This document shows positions 1 through 6,508 of a DNA stretch of 18,887 bases, in pieces. The DNA comes from Rickettsiales bacterium (GTDB lineage Bacteria > Pseudomonadota > Alphaproteobacteria > Rs-D84), in assembly GCA_031263295.1 (NCBI GenBank), contig JAISGC010000064.1:1-18887 (forward strand), in the 5' to 3' direction. The translations under genes and the position numbers were made by a program. Positions within the stretch are counted from its first letter, which is position 1; the number at the start of each line of letters is the position of its first letter. Below the pieces are notes generated by a model, which ran no database searches, was not told the origin of the DNA, and saw only the letters and a program-made list of their open reading frames with translations.

Positions 1-1
1 G

Positions 2-652
2 GTCAATGCTCAACGCGAGGGTTGGCAGGATCCGCATGTCAATGTCTATGCTACTTACGGCCAGGGCGTCAATGTCGAAAAAGACTCGACTATGTATGAG
101 CGGCAGAAAAAGGAGTTGGCTTTGCAGGCACAAAGAGAGGACGAGAGAAAGAAATTGGCCAAGGCGCAGGACTTTCACGCTTTCTGTTTGGACCTTACCA
201 ATATGGCCGACGATGAGTGCGAAGAATACTGGAAAGCCCGCGATTTCGACGGCGAGTATGCGCGCCGCTATCCGCAGAAGCATCAGGCCGAGGTAGATCG
301 CAGGAGGCAGGAGGAACAGCAGCGCACCGACGACGCCGCTCGCCGAGCGAGGGAAGAACAAGCGCGTGTCGAAAAAGAGCGTTGCGATGGTCTTTTCAGG
401 ACTGGCGGAGCCGCCGCGCTTTGCGTCCCGACCGGTTGTCCGGCAGACCAGATCAGGTGCTGTCCTTATTATAGCGGCCTTGCTGACCAGACCGACTTTA
501 AGAATTATTGTCCGCAGACCGCTGTCCCAGGAACGGGCACGACTCCGGGCGGAACAACGCCGGGCGGGACGACGCCGACTTATACGCAGGAGCAGTTGGA
601 CGCGCTGGCTGAGGCGATTGCGAAATCAATCGCGGACAGCGTGAATAAATAA
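2..652 (+). CDS. Hypothetical Cys-rich coiled-coil protein (5' partial)
   Basis: The frame is open from base 2 of the window, so the start lies upstream; the visible part is 216 residues. A first internal ATG occurs at 92, but in-frame sequence before it looks coding, so I do not take it as the start. The middle is highly charged and rich in Arg, Glu and Gln, as in a helical coiled coil. It is followed by a short Cys-rich stretch (motifs CVPTGC and RCCPYY), a Thr-Pro-Gly-Gly linker with repeated TPGG units, and a C-terminal amphipathic helix. Cys pairs and the low-complexity linker suggest an exported or envelope protein, which is inference. The next gene starts directly after the stop (TAAATG), so the two are probably co-transcribed and may work together. 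I do not recognise the family. Confidence 0.7.
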   Translation, partial: VNAQREGWQDPHVNVYATYGQGVNVEKDSTMYERQKKELALQAQREDERKKLAKAQDFHAFCLDLTNMADDECEEYWKARDFDGEYARRYPQKHQAEVDRRRQEEQQRTDDAARRAREEQARVEKERCDGLFRTGGAAALCVPTGCPADQIRCCPYYSGLADQTDFKNYCPQTAVPGTGTTPGGTTPGGTTPTYTQEQLDALAEAIAKSIADSVNK

Positions 653-1906
653 ATGAATCGCATTGTCGGATTTTTTGCGGCCTTGATTCTTTTTATCGGC
701 GTTTCCGCCGCGTGCCGCGCCGCGCCGCCAAAGCCGGATGACGCGACCATATCCGCATATTCGGCCGAATTGTCCGTCGACATCGCGAAATCCATTCTGT
801 CCGACAATGACGAGGTCATCGACGAGGAATGGATGGCGAACTGGTTTGCAGAAGGCAATAGAATCGAAAGATACAGGGTAGTTTTGTCAAACCAATCCGG
901 CGTGTCGGATGTCAAGTTCGAGGGCAAGGAAATAATGTCGATAGACTGGGAGAGCGTCCGCGAGCTGCTGACGACGGCGCTTGATACGGCCGAGGCCAGG
1001 ATGGGCGCGGTTCTATGCGAGAACCACCGGGCTCTGCTGTTCGGAGTCGATGTCGCGACGACGGCTGCGACCATCGTCATAGGCGTTCTGACCGGCGGCG
1101 TCGGCGCCGCCGCGATAGGCGCGGGAAAGGCCGGATTGCAAAGCGTGATAAGGTCGGCCGCGGCGAAGCTGGCCGTAAAGGGCATAGGCGGTCAGGTCGT
1201 GAAGCTCGGCGCGAAAAAGACCGCGACGCGCGTCGCGACATGGGCGCTACGCGAGGCGGCTAAAAAAGGACTGGCCGGGGCGGCGGCGAATGCGGCCGCC
1301 AGCACGGCGACAAGGGCCGCCGCTGCTCTCGGGTTCAAGCAGGCTTTGACCGCGGGAGTGTCGAAGGGCGTCGCGTCGGCCATCGGCGCCGGATTGCTGC
1401 GCAAAGTCGCTGGAATGGCCGCCGACGGGGTATTCATCTGGGCCGTGGGAATGAGCAATAGCTCGTGGTTCGGGCTGATTGATTCGACCCTTCGCGCGGA
1501 CCTTCCGAACTGCGCCGACCTGGACAGCGCGTTCAACAAGTGTTATTCGATTTGCGGCAAAGGCGATTTGGGCGATGACCTGAACAAGTATGTCTTCGAC
1601 CGCCTGCTGCACAAGAAAGTCTGCGTCGGCGACAAAAGGACCGAGGAGCAGTATGTCGTATTCGAGGTGGCCAAAGACGGCTCGCGCATACCGCTGGTTA
1701 TGACGCAGACCGAGGCGAATATGGTTTATGCGAAGCTGCCGGAGATAAAAAACAAGGGAAACTGCAACCGCAACAACGACGACTTGGATATTTATTTCGG
1801 CTATTATTTCTACGACCCGGACACGCTTTTGATAGACGGCAAGCACCTGGGCATAAAGAACGCGTTCAGAATCGACAACGGCGTCGGCTCGATAAAAAAG
1901 CAGTAA
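653..1906 (+). CDS. Hypothetical exported protein with Ala/Gly-rich amphipathic core
   Basis: 417 residues, starting immediately after the stop codon of the upstream gene. The N-terminus (residues 1-24) is a signal peptide: a hydrophobic core followed by an Ala-rich cleavage region. A Cys lies at residue 21, but the preceding residues do not make a convincing lipobox. Residues 127-157 form a strongly hydrophobic Ala/Gly/Val segment that could insert in a membrane. Residues 158-255 are Ala/Gly/Lys-rich with repeated amphipathic helical character. The C-terminal third (from about residue 280) is globular, with several Cys (287, 297, 301, 324) that could form disulfides in the periplasm. An Ala/Gly-rich membrane-active core next to a Cys-rich domain recalls pore-forming or effector proteins, but I see no diagnostic motif, so function is unknown. 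Probably one operon with the preceding gene. Confidence 0.8.
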   Translation: MNRIVGFFAALILFIGVSAACRAAPPKPDDATISAYSAELSVDIAKSILSDNDEVIDEEWMANWFAEGNRIERYRVVLSNQSGVSDVKFEGKEIMSIDWESVRELLTTALDTAEARMGAVLCENHRALLFGVDVATTAATIVIGVLTGGVGAAAIGAGKAGLQSVIRSAAAKLAVKGIGGQVVKLGAKKTATRVATWALREAAKKGLAGAAANAAASTATRAAAALGFKQALTAGVSKGVASAIGAGLLRKVAGMAADGVFIWAVGMSNSSWFGLIDSTLRADLPNCADLDSAFNKCYSICGKGDLGDDLNKYVFDRLLHKKVCVGDKRTEEQYVVFEVAKDGSRIPLVMTQTEANMVYAKLPEIKNKGNCNRNNDDLDIYFGYYFYDPDTLLIDGKHLGIKNAFRIDNGVGSIKKQ

Positions 1907-2111
1907 TCGCTTTATCCTTTCAATTTTCCCAAACTATGAAGCTGCGATTTGTCGAACAGCATATAGCCGCTTTGGATGTATGAAGTCGTCGCGCTCGTCG
2001 CGCCTTTTACGCCCAGAAAAATCTCGCCAGTTCGGGCGAAGGGCCCGCCGCATCAACTTCATAGTTTGCAAATAGCGCAACTATGAAGTATATAAGCGCG
2101 GGATTTTTTGT
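1907..2111. repeat. Intergenic region with three copies of AACTATGAAG, two of them a hairpin
   Basis: AACTATGAAG occurs at 1932-1941. Its reverse complement is in 2056-2066, and a further forward copy is in 2079-2089. The last two form a perfect 11-bp inverted repeat (ACTTCATAGTT / AACTATGAAGT) with a 12-nt loop, capable of a stable hairpin upstream of the hicA promoter. The first copy with the second also makes inverted ends around about 135 bp, like a very small palindromic element. No gene is supported on the plus strand here. Confidence 0.5.
1912..2048 (-). pseudogene. Possible C-terminal remnant of a gene
   Basis: Reading the minus strand from about 2048 to a TAA at 1912-1914 gives about 45 open codons with a plausible protein-like composition (motifs FLGVKGATSA and SGYMLFDKSQ). 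There is no start codon with a ribosome binding site, and an in-frame stop lies immediately upstream. It may be the tail of a decayed or partly deleted gene convergent with the exported protein. The evidence is only local codon appearance; it could be chance. Confidence 0.25.
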
Positions 2112-2140
2112 TTGACATTGTGTAATTTATTGTGTAATAT
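2112..2140 (+). promoter_or_regulatory. hicAB promoter with overlapping direct-repeat operator
   Basis: A consensus -35 TTGACA (2112-2117) is followed after exactly 17 bp by TAATAT (2135-2140). The spacer contains a 10-bp direct repeat, ATTGTGTAAT, at 2117-2126 and 2129-2138, a 12-bp period that places both copies near the same face of the helix and over the -10. HicB antitoxins commonly repress their own promoter, so this repeat is the likely HicB or HicAB operator (inference). Confidence 0.7.
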
Positions 2141-2161
2141 GCGAATAAAGAGAGATGCAAA

Positions 2162-2356
2162 ATGGGTCAGGTTTTCAAGCCGAAGCAAATGAGAAAACTG
2201 GTTGAAAGTGGCGGCTGGTATCTTGTCGTCCAAGAAGGCAGCCACGCGCAGTTCAAGCATCCGGTCAAGCCGGGCAAGATAACCATCCCGATCCATAACG
2301 AGGACTTGAACAAGAAAACCGCGAACAGCATATTAAAGCAGGCCGGATTAAAATAG
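2162..2356 (+). CDS. hicA: HicA-family toxin (mRNA interferase)
   Basis: 64 residues, the usual HicA length. HicA toxins are small RNases with a double-stranded-RNA-binding-like fold that cleave mRNA; a conserved His in the GSH motif is catalytic. Here the pattern is complete: a K-P-K-Q start helix, G-G-W-Y-L-V, then GSHAQFKHP (His near residue 28), the PGKITIP strand, and the closing helix SILKQAGL. The ATG is preceded by the purine-rich AAAGAGAGA and sits about 20 bp after the -10. The antitoxin gene follows 11 bp downstream, and translation of the pair is probably linked. Family assignment is strong; activity is inferred. Confidence 0.92.
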   Translation: MGQVFKPKQMRKLVESGGWYLVVQEGSHAQFKHPVKPGKITIPIHNEDLNKKTANSILKQAGLK

Positions 2357-2367
2357 GTTATGAAAAA

Positions 2368-2817
2368 ATGAAAAACTATATAGCGCTTTTTGAGATGGGG
2401 AAGAAAGGAAGTTATAGCGTCTTGTTCCCCGATGTTCCCGGCGTTATAACGGCCGGCCGCGACTTTGACGAAACAGTTCGCATGGCGCACGAGGCGCTGG
2501 CGTTCCATATCGACGGACTTCGCGAAGATGGGCTGGCGGTGCCGGAGCCCAGCACTTTGGAACAGATAAAGAAAAACTGGGATGATTGGAAAGATTGGGA
2601 AAAAGACGGCAACTTTTTGGCGGTTCCGATTGCCCTGCTGCCGTCGGTTGATAGGACAATCCGCGTGGATGCTATGTTGCCGGAACGATTGGTTTTCCGC
2701 ATAGATTCTGTTGCGCGGAATCGGTCGGCGTTCCTGTCGCGCGCGGCCGAGTATATGTTGGATAATTACACAATCGCTAAGCGCGGCGGCCGCGAGCGTT
2801 CTATTGTGCGGAAATAA
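2368..2817 (+). CDS. hicB: HicB-family antitoxin
   Basis: 149 residues. The N-terminal two thirds have the HicB partial RNase H-like fold: the start MKNYIALFE, then SVLFPDVPGVITAGRDFDE, then the helix with M-A-H-E-A-L. These motifs are typical of antitoxins that bind HicA and cover its active site. The C-terminal part (from about residue 100, IRVDAMLPERLVFRIDSVA followed by SRAAEYMLD) looks like a ribbon-helix-helix DNA-binding segment, which would bind the repeat in the promoter. An insertion rich in Trp, Asp and Lys (residues 67-83) separates the two. It directly follows hicA in the usual order. The lower GC of hicA against its surroundings and the bracketing 16-bp repeat suggest horizontal arrival. 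Confidence 0.92.
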   Translation: MKNYIALFEMGKKGSYSVLFPDVPGVITAGRDFDETVRMAHEALAFHIDGLREDGLAVPEPSTLEQIKKNWDDWKDWEKDGNFLAVPIALLPSVDRTIRVDAMLPERLVFRIDSVARNRSAFLSRAAEYMLDNYTIAKRGGRERSIVRK

Positions 2818-2818
2818 T

Positions 2819-2877
2819 ATCCCGCGTTTTGATATATTCGGAGGTGCGGCCGTCGGGGATGGCGCGCGGGATTTTTT
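2819..2877 (+). terminator. Candidate rho-independent terminator of hicAB
   Basis: ATCCCGCG (2819-2826) pairs with CGCGGGAT (2865-2872) and is followed by a run of six T (2872-2877). The loop is long (38 nt) but GC-rich and can fold further. It starts right after the hicB stop codon. Confidence 0.5.
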
Positions 2878-2881
2878 GTGT

Positions 2882-2887
2882 TATAAT
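2882..2887 (+). promoter_or_regulatory. -10 box for the M48 protease gene, implying a leaderless GTG start
   Basis: A perfect TATAAT lies at 2882-2887 and the chosen GTG start is at 2894, where transcription would be expected to begin. No clear -35 is visible at 17 bp. If the -10 is used, the mRNA would be leaderless or nearly so. Confidence 0.45.
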
Positions 2888-2893
2888 TCATCC

Positions 2894-4132
2894 GTGAGAT
2901 TTATCGTTTTTATTTTTGCGGCTTTGTTTTGCGTTGCTGCGCGCGCGGCCAGCGAAATCCGCGATACGGAAATAGAGGCCGCGCTTGGCCGCGCAATCGC
3001 CCCGCTCGCGACGGCGGCGAAAATATCGCCCAAGATTCACATCGTCGGCGACAACGGCTTTAACGCATTCACGGCGGGCGGAGCGGACATTTTCATCAAC
3101 ACGGGGCTGATTGTCGGCGTCGATAACTGGGCCGAATTGCAGGCGGTGGCCGCGCACGAAATCGGCCACGCGACCCTTGGGCATATGGCGCAGATGGCCG
3201 CCAAGATTGCGGCGGAGACCGCGCGGACCCTGGTGATGCAGGCGCTCGGCATCGGGCTGATTGCGCTGAACCCGAACGCCGCGATTGGCGTGATGGCGGG
3301 CGCGGGCGGCATCGCGACGCAATCGATGCTGGCCTTCACGCGGGACGAGGAGCGCGCGGCGGACGACTATGCGGCGAAACTTTTGGAGCGCGCGGACATC
3401 GATCCGTCGGCGCTGCTTTCGGTGTTCAAGAAAATGCAATCCTTGAACTCGCAGTCCAAAACCAATCCGAACAATGTCGGGCATCCGCTGACCGAGGAAC
3501 GCATCAGAAATATCAAGCTGGCGATAGAGACGAGCCGCGAGCCGCGAACCGCGAACCGCGACCTTAAATTGGTGCAGGCCAAATTGATAGGCTACTTGGA
3601 GCCGAACCGCGTCGCGTCGCTCTATCCGGCCGCCGACAAGTCCGACCCGGCGATTTACGCGCGCGCGATTATGCGAATGCGGGCGGGCGACTTGGCGACC
3701 GCAAAGGTCGGGACAAATACTTTGACGGCGCGGCATCCCGACGGCGCTTATTTTTACGAGTTGCTCGGCGACATCAATTTTCAGGCGGGCGACTACGACG
3801 CGTCCGCCGCCGCATACGAAAAATCGCTCGCATTGACCGCGAACGCGCCGCAAATCGAAACGGCGCTGGCGCTCGTTCTGGCCGAGCGAAACAAATCTGG
3901 CGACCGCGCGCGAGCGATGGAACTGGCGCGGCGGGCATTGCTGGCCGAAAAGACGCCGCTGGCATTCTGGGTTATGGCGCGCGCGGACCCGGAACGCGGC
4001 GATTATTATATGGCCGAGTATTACCAGATGACGGGCGCGCGGGACAAGGCCCGGGCGTCGGCGCGCGCGGCCCTGAAACGCCTGACGCCCAACACGCCCG
4101 AATACATCAAGGCGCGCGATCTGGTCGAATAA
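2894..4132 (+). CDS. Periplasmic M48-family zinc metalloprotease with TPR-like C-terminus (BepA-like)
   Basis: 412 residues from GTG 2894. I chose this start because it gives a clean signal peptide (residues 1-19, hydrophobic core then ARAAS) directly after a TATAAT; the open frame extends further upstream but overlaps hicB and its terminator. The M48 zinc site is complete: HEIGH at residues 88-92 and the third ligand Glu in E-R-A-A-D (about 153-157). A hydrophobic Gly/Ala region between them (residues 113-140) is typical of the family. From about residue 270 the protein is helical with TPR-like units (G-D-L-A-T-A, then YFYELLGDINFQAGDYDAS). BepA/YfgC-type proteases with this layout degrade or help mature misassembled outer-membrane proteins. 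The outer-membrane barrel encoded next door fits that role. Whether it is BepA itself or another M48 relative is uncertain. Confidence 0.88.
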   Translation: MRFIVFIFAALFCVAARAASEIRDTEIEAALGRAIAPLATAAKISPKIHIVGDNGFNAFTAGGADIFINTGLIVGVDNWAELQAVAAHEIGHATLGHMAQMAAKIAAETARTLVMQALGIGLIALNPNAAIGVMAGAGGIATQSMLAFTRDEERAADDYAAKLLERADIDPSALLSVFKKMQSLNSQSKTNPNNVGHPLTEERIRNIKLAIETSREPRTANRDLKLVQAKLIGYLEPNRVASLYPAADKSDPAIYARAIMRMRAGDLATAKVGTNTLTARHPDGAYFYELLGDINFQAGDYDASAAAYEKSLALTANAPQIETALALVLAERNKSGDRARAMELARRALLAEKTPLAFWVMARADPERGDYYMAEYYQMTGARDKARASARAALKRLTPNTPEYIKARDLVE

Positions 4133-4161
4133 TTCCATTTTTTTCTGGCCCCGGTTTGTGA

Positions 4162-4187
4162 TATAATACCCCTGTGAAATGTAGGGA
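4162..4187 (+). promoter_or_regulatory. -10 box, AUG-stop mini-ORF and ribosome binding site of the barrel gene
   Basis: TATAAT at 4162-4167 follows the protease stop by 30 bp. The short leader holds an ATG directly followed by TAG (4179-4184), overlapping the probable ribosome binding site AGGGA (4183-4187) just before the ATG at 4191. No good -35 is visible. Confidence 0.4.
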
Positions 4188-4190
4188 CTG

Positions 4191-5342
4191 ATGCGGGGAA
4201 ATCGTTTGTTTTTGGCGGGTTTCGCGGGCGTCGCTTTGATGGCGGCGGGTGCCGCGCGCGCCGCTTTCCCGGCGGGCGGCGGGCAGTATCAATATGTTCA
4301 GCCGACCCAGCAATATGCGGCCCCGGCGCCGCAATATGTTCAGCCGACGCAGCTTTCTTCGCAGAACAACGCCTATATCCGGCCGAACCAGATGGCGCGC
4401 TATCCGCAGGCCGCGCAGAATACGCGCATCACCGGCGCGCTCCCCAAAGTCGGGAACAACTATGTCAGCGCGGGCCGCCAGTATTACGCGCCCGAGAGCT
4501 TTGACCGCCTGGCCGACAGCGGCTTGTATTTGGGATTATCTCTGGGCTATGTCTATTCCGTCGACGGCGGCATGAAGGCCGAGTATGCGAACGAGCCCAA
4601 TTCCTGGTATGTCCCGGGCGCCTTCAATACCGCAAAGTTCGCGCACAATTCCGTCATCCCGGTTCAGCTGTCGGTCGGCGCGTCGATAAACAACGATACG
4701 CGGATTGACTTTTCTTATTTGAGATACTCGGGCCTGTCGTATCCCGGCATCGTTCAGACCTCGGACGGCGCGGGCGGATACTTCGATGTGACCGCGACCG
4801 ACGGCCGCGTCAGCAGCACCGCGACGATGCTGAATATCTATTACAATCTCGATTCCTATACGGGCGTCTTGGCCAGCGGAAGTTTGCGGCCATATGTCGG
4901 CGTCGGGCTTGGAATCAGCACGAACACCATCTCGGACTATCTGGTCTATGACGCGTCGTTTTATCCAGAGCCCGGCGTTTATGAGGGCGAGTATTACGAA
5001 GCCGGAACTCTGACGGCCATTTCCGACATCTATGCCTATCACGCGGGCGGCACCACCGAGCAGATGAGCTATGCGATAGAGGTCGGCGCGACAACGGAAT
5101 TGCAGGGCGGATTGAAGCTGGACTTTTTCGCGCGCTGGGCGAACCTCGGCAAGGTGCAATCGTCGGGTTCCGTCGTGGTGTCGCAAACGGAATGGCTGGC
5201 GGTCAGCCCGAACCTGGCCATAGGCGAGGCCGGTTCCGAACAGCCCGCCGAATACGATTCAGTTTTCCACTATACGAACTGGAAAGAGGGCGGCAATTTG
5301 ACCAGCCTCGACCTCGGCGTGCGGCTGCGGATTCAGTTTTAA
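4191..5342 (+). CDS. Outer-membrane beta-barrel protein
   Basis: 383 residues. The signal peptide covers about residues 1-25 (hydrophobic core, then GAARAAF). A low-complexity Gln/Tyr/Pro linker follows, with the unit QYVQPTQ occurring twice (residues about 33-60). From about residue 105 the sequence has alternating, aromatic-girdled strands: GLYLGLSLGYVYS, SVGASINNDTRIDFSY, LRPYVGVGLGIS, YAIEVGATTEL, LKLDFFARWANLG. It ends in LDLGVRLRIQF, a final strand with C-terminal Phe, the usual recognition signal for the BAM complex. This resembles the small P44/Msp2 or OmpA-like barrel proteins of alphaproteobacteria. The Gln/Tyr repeat may contact peptidoglycan or act as a flexible tether; that is a guess. 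It has its own -10 box. Confidence 0.85.
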   Translation: MRGNRLFLAGFAGVALMAAGAARAAFPAGGGQYQYVQPTQQYAAPAPQYVQPTQLSSQNNAYIRPNQMARYPQAAQNTRITGALPKVGNNYVSAGRQYYAPESFDRLADSGLYLGLSLGYVYSVDGGMKAEYANEPNSWYVPGAFNTAKFAHNSVIPVQLSVGASINNDTRIDFSYLRYSGLSYPGIVQTSDGAGGYFDVTATDGRVSSTATMLNIYYNLDSYTGVLASGSLRPYVGVGLGISTNTISDYLVYDASFYPEPGVYEGEYYEAGTLTAISDIYAYHAGGTTEQMSYAIEVGATTELQGGLKLDFFARWANLGKVQSSGSVVVSQTEWLAVSPNLAIGEAGSEQPAEYDSVFHYTNWKEGGNLTSLDLGVRLRIQF

Positions 5343-5385
5343 TTCAGCATAAAGATTCGGCACGACCCGAAGCCGCGATAAGTCT

Positions 5386-5446
5386 CCCCTTCCCTTGGGA
5401 AGGGGTGGCATTTTTGCGTAGCAAAAATGACGGGGTAGGGGTTGGG
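5386..5446. repeat. REP-like palindromic element with two hairpins
   Basis: CCCCTTCCC / GGGAAGGGG (5386-5405) forms a 9-bp stem with a 2-nt turn. CATTTTTGC / GCAAAAATG (5409-5429) forms another 9-bp stem with a GTA loop. A G-rich tail (ACGGGGTAGGGGTTGGG, 5430-5446) could alternatively pair with the first C-rich arm. The layout resembles interspersed extragenic palindromes. It lies 43 bp after the barrel gene and probably acts as its transcript end or as an mRNA-stabilising structure. Confidence 0.6.
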
Positions 5447-5481
5447 CTGCCCGCTTGTTAGGGCGGATTGGGCGGGTTGAA

Positions 5482-5649
5482 AACCACCATCAGAGGTGGT
5501 TGGAGTCTACAAACAATGTTTCTAGGAAAATTGCTGTGCTTATTCGATATATTCGCACAACTCCAACCGATTGGGTTGGAGATTTTTAGTGTCATCCCTG
5601 ACACCTAGAAACCAGGAGTTTGTATGCTCCGATGGCGGAATGCCCGCCA
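5482..5649. ncRNA. Candidate structured RNA, nested multi-hairpin, family unknown
   Basis: Six mutually compatible helices can be seen. AACCACC / GGTGGTT is at 5482-5501. A long-range closing helix joins GGAGTCTACAAAC (5502-5514) to GTTTGTATGCTCC (5618-5630), with a 2-nt internal mismatch. Inside it GTTTCTAGG (5518-5526) pairs with CCTAGAAAC (5604-5612). This encloses three hairpins: TGTGC/GCACA (5535-5559), CTCCAACC/GGTTGGAG (5561-5581) and GTGTCA/TGACAC with a 4-nt loop (5589-5604, sharing one base with the enclosing helix). A further hairpin, TGGCGG/CCGCCA, is at 5633-5649. The strand cannot be told from pairing alone. It lies about 95 bp upstream of folD, so a cis-regulatory leader or an independent small RNA are both possible. 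I cannot match it to a known family. Confidence 0.5.
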
Positions 5650-5708
5650 CTGCGTCGATGATAGCAAACCGGCAATCAAATGCAAGGCATTTTTGGAATT
5701 GCGTGGTG

Positions 5709-5733
5709 TTGCATAATCCACAATTTTATGCAA
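5709..5733. promoter_or_regulatory. Inverted repeat just before folD, possible operator
   Basis: TTGCATAA (5709-5716) and TTATGCAA (5726-5733) form a perfect 8-bp inverted repeat with a 9-bp spacer, 10 bp before the folD ATG. Its symmetry suits a dimeric regulator, or an RNA hairpin covering the start, since no normal Shine-Dalgarno sequence is visible. Confidence 0.4.
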
Positions 5734-5743
5734 TCATTCGAAA

Positions 5744-6508
5744 ATGATTCTCGACGGGAAAACTTTGGCGGATAAAATAGCGGCGGGGCTGAACGGCCGC
5801 GGCCCGCGTTCGGGCAGCGGCGCATCGCTGGCGGTGATTCTGGTCGGCGATAATCCGGCCAGTGAAAAATATGTCAAAATGAAGGGCGCGCGGGCCCGCG
5901 AAGTCGGAATCGATTTTCAATTGTCGCGTTTTGATGCGACCGCGGCTGAATCCGAAATTATAGAGGCTATACGCGGCGCAGCCGCGGCGGGTAGTGACGG
6001 GATTATGGTGCAGCTGCCGCTGCCCGCCGCATTCGACACGCGGCGCATTCTGGCCGCGATTCCGCCGGAAAAAGATGTCGACGGACTGACGGGCCGCGGC
6101 CCATTTATGCCTGCAACGGTCGCCGGAATTGCGCGACTGATTGAGCACTATAAAATCAAAACGGACGGTGCGGTTGCGGTTGTCGTCGGGCGCAGCGCAA
6201 TCGTGGGGCGACCCGCCGCGGCGATGCTGACCGACAAAAACGCGACCGTGATTTTATGTCATTCGCACACGCGAGATTTGGCGCACTGGACGCGTCAGGC
6301 GGACATTATCGTTGCGGCAACCGGCACGGATAATTTGATAACGGCCGATATGGTCAAGGATGGCGCGGTCTTGATTGACGCGGCGCGCGACATAGAATCG
6401 GCGGCGTTTGCGCGGGCGTCCGCATACACTCCGCACATCGGCGGCGTCGGCCCGATGACAATAATTTCTCTGATTGAAAATACTTTGGAGGCCCGCGATG
6501 CAGGTTGA
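5744..6508 (+). CDS. folD: Bifunctional methylene-tetrahydrofolate dehydrogenase / cyclohydrolase
   Basis: 254 residues, shorter than the usual 280-300. FolD oxidises 5,10-methylene-THF to methenyl-THF using NADP and hydrolyses it to 10-formyl-THF, feeding purine and formyl-Met synthesis in the cytoplasm. Visible motifs in order: VILVGDNPAS, catalytic Y43 and K47 (YVKMK), VQLPLP (89-94), KDVDG with D111, PATVAG (123-128), the NADP loop GRSAIVGRP (149-157), ATVILCHSHT, and C-terminal TPHIGGVGPMT (229-239). Deviations are IDAARD where many homologues have a Gly-rich loop, and His-Ile in place of the usual Val-Pro before GGVGPMT. The missing length lies near the N-terminus and the dinucleotide domain. 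The stop overlaps gpsA by 11 bp, so the pair is translationally coupled. Confidence 0.95.
   Translation: MILDGKTLADKIAAGLNGRGPRSGSGASLAVILVGDNPASEKYVKMKGARAREVGIDFQLSRFDATAAESEIIEAIRGAAAAGSDGIMVQLPLPAAFDTRRILAAIPPEKDVDGLTGRGPFMPATVAGIARLIEHYKIKTDGAVAVVVGRSAIVGRPAAAMLTDKNATVILCHSHTRDLAHWTRQADIIVAATGTDNLITADMVKDGAVLIDAARDIESAAFARASAYTPHIGGVGPMTIISLIENTLEARDAG

Larger units (their letters stand above)
2096..2879. repeat. 16-bp direct repeat bracketing the hicAB module
   Basis: GCGCGGGATTTTTTGT is present identically at 2096-2111 and 2864-2879, in the same orientation. The pair brackets the HicAB promoter, both genes and most of the terminator. Recombination between the copies would remove the module cleanly, leaving one copy next to the M48 protease promoter. 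The right copy is also the descending arm and T-run of the hicAB terminator. Confidence 0.6.

Noticed and set aside
2711..2893. Upstream extension of the M48 gene to the ATG at 2711
   Set aside because: It would overlap hicB and its terminator and hide a good signal peptide inside the chain.
2888..4138. Long minus-strand open frame (416 codons) opposite the M48 protease
   Set aside because: It is an antisense shadow of a GC-rich gene, Arg-rich without domain motifs; the plus strand has HEIGH, a signal peptide and TPR-like units. The same holds for long minus frames at 580-1185, 1247-1846 and 4536-5186.
5502..5630. Insertion sequence or MITE with 13-bp terminal inverted repeats
   Set aside because: There is no flanking target duplication, and the inner helices continue the nesting, which fits an RNA fold better. 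Not fully excluded.
5386..5649. CRISPR array
   Set aside because: The palindromes differ from each other and there is no repeated unit with regular spacers; no cas gene is present.
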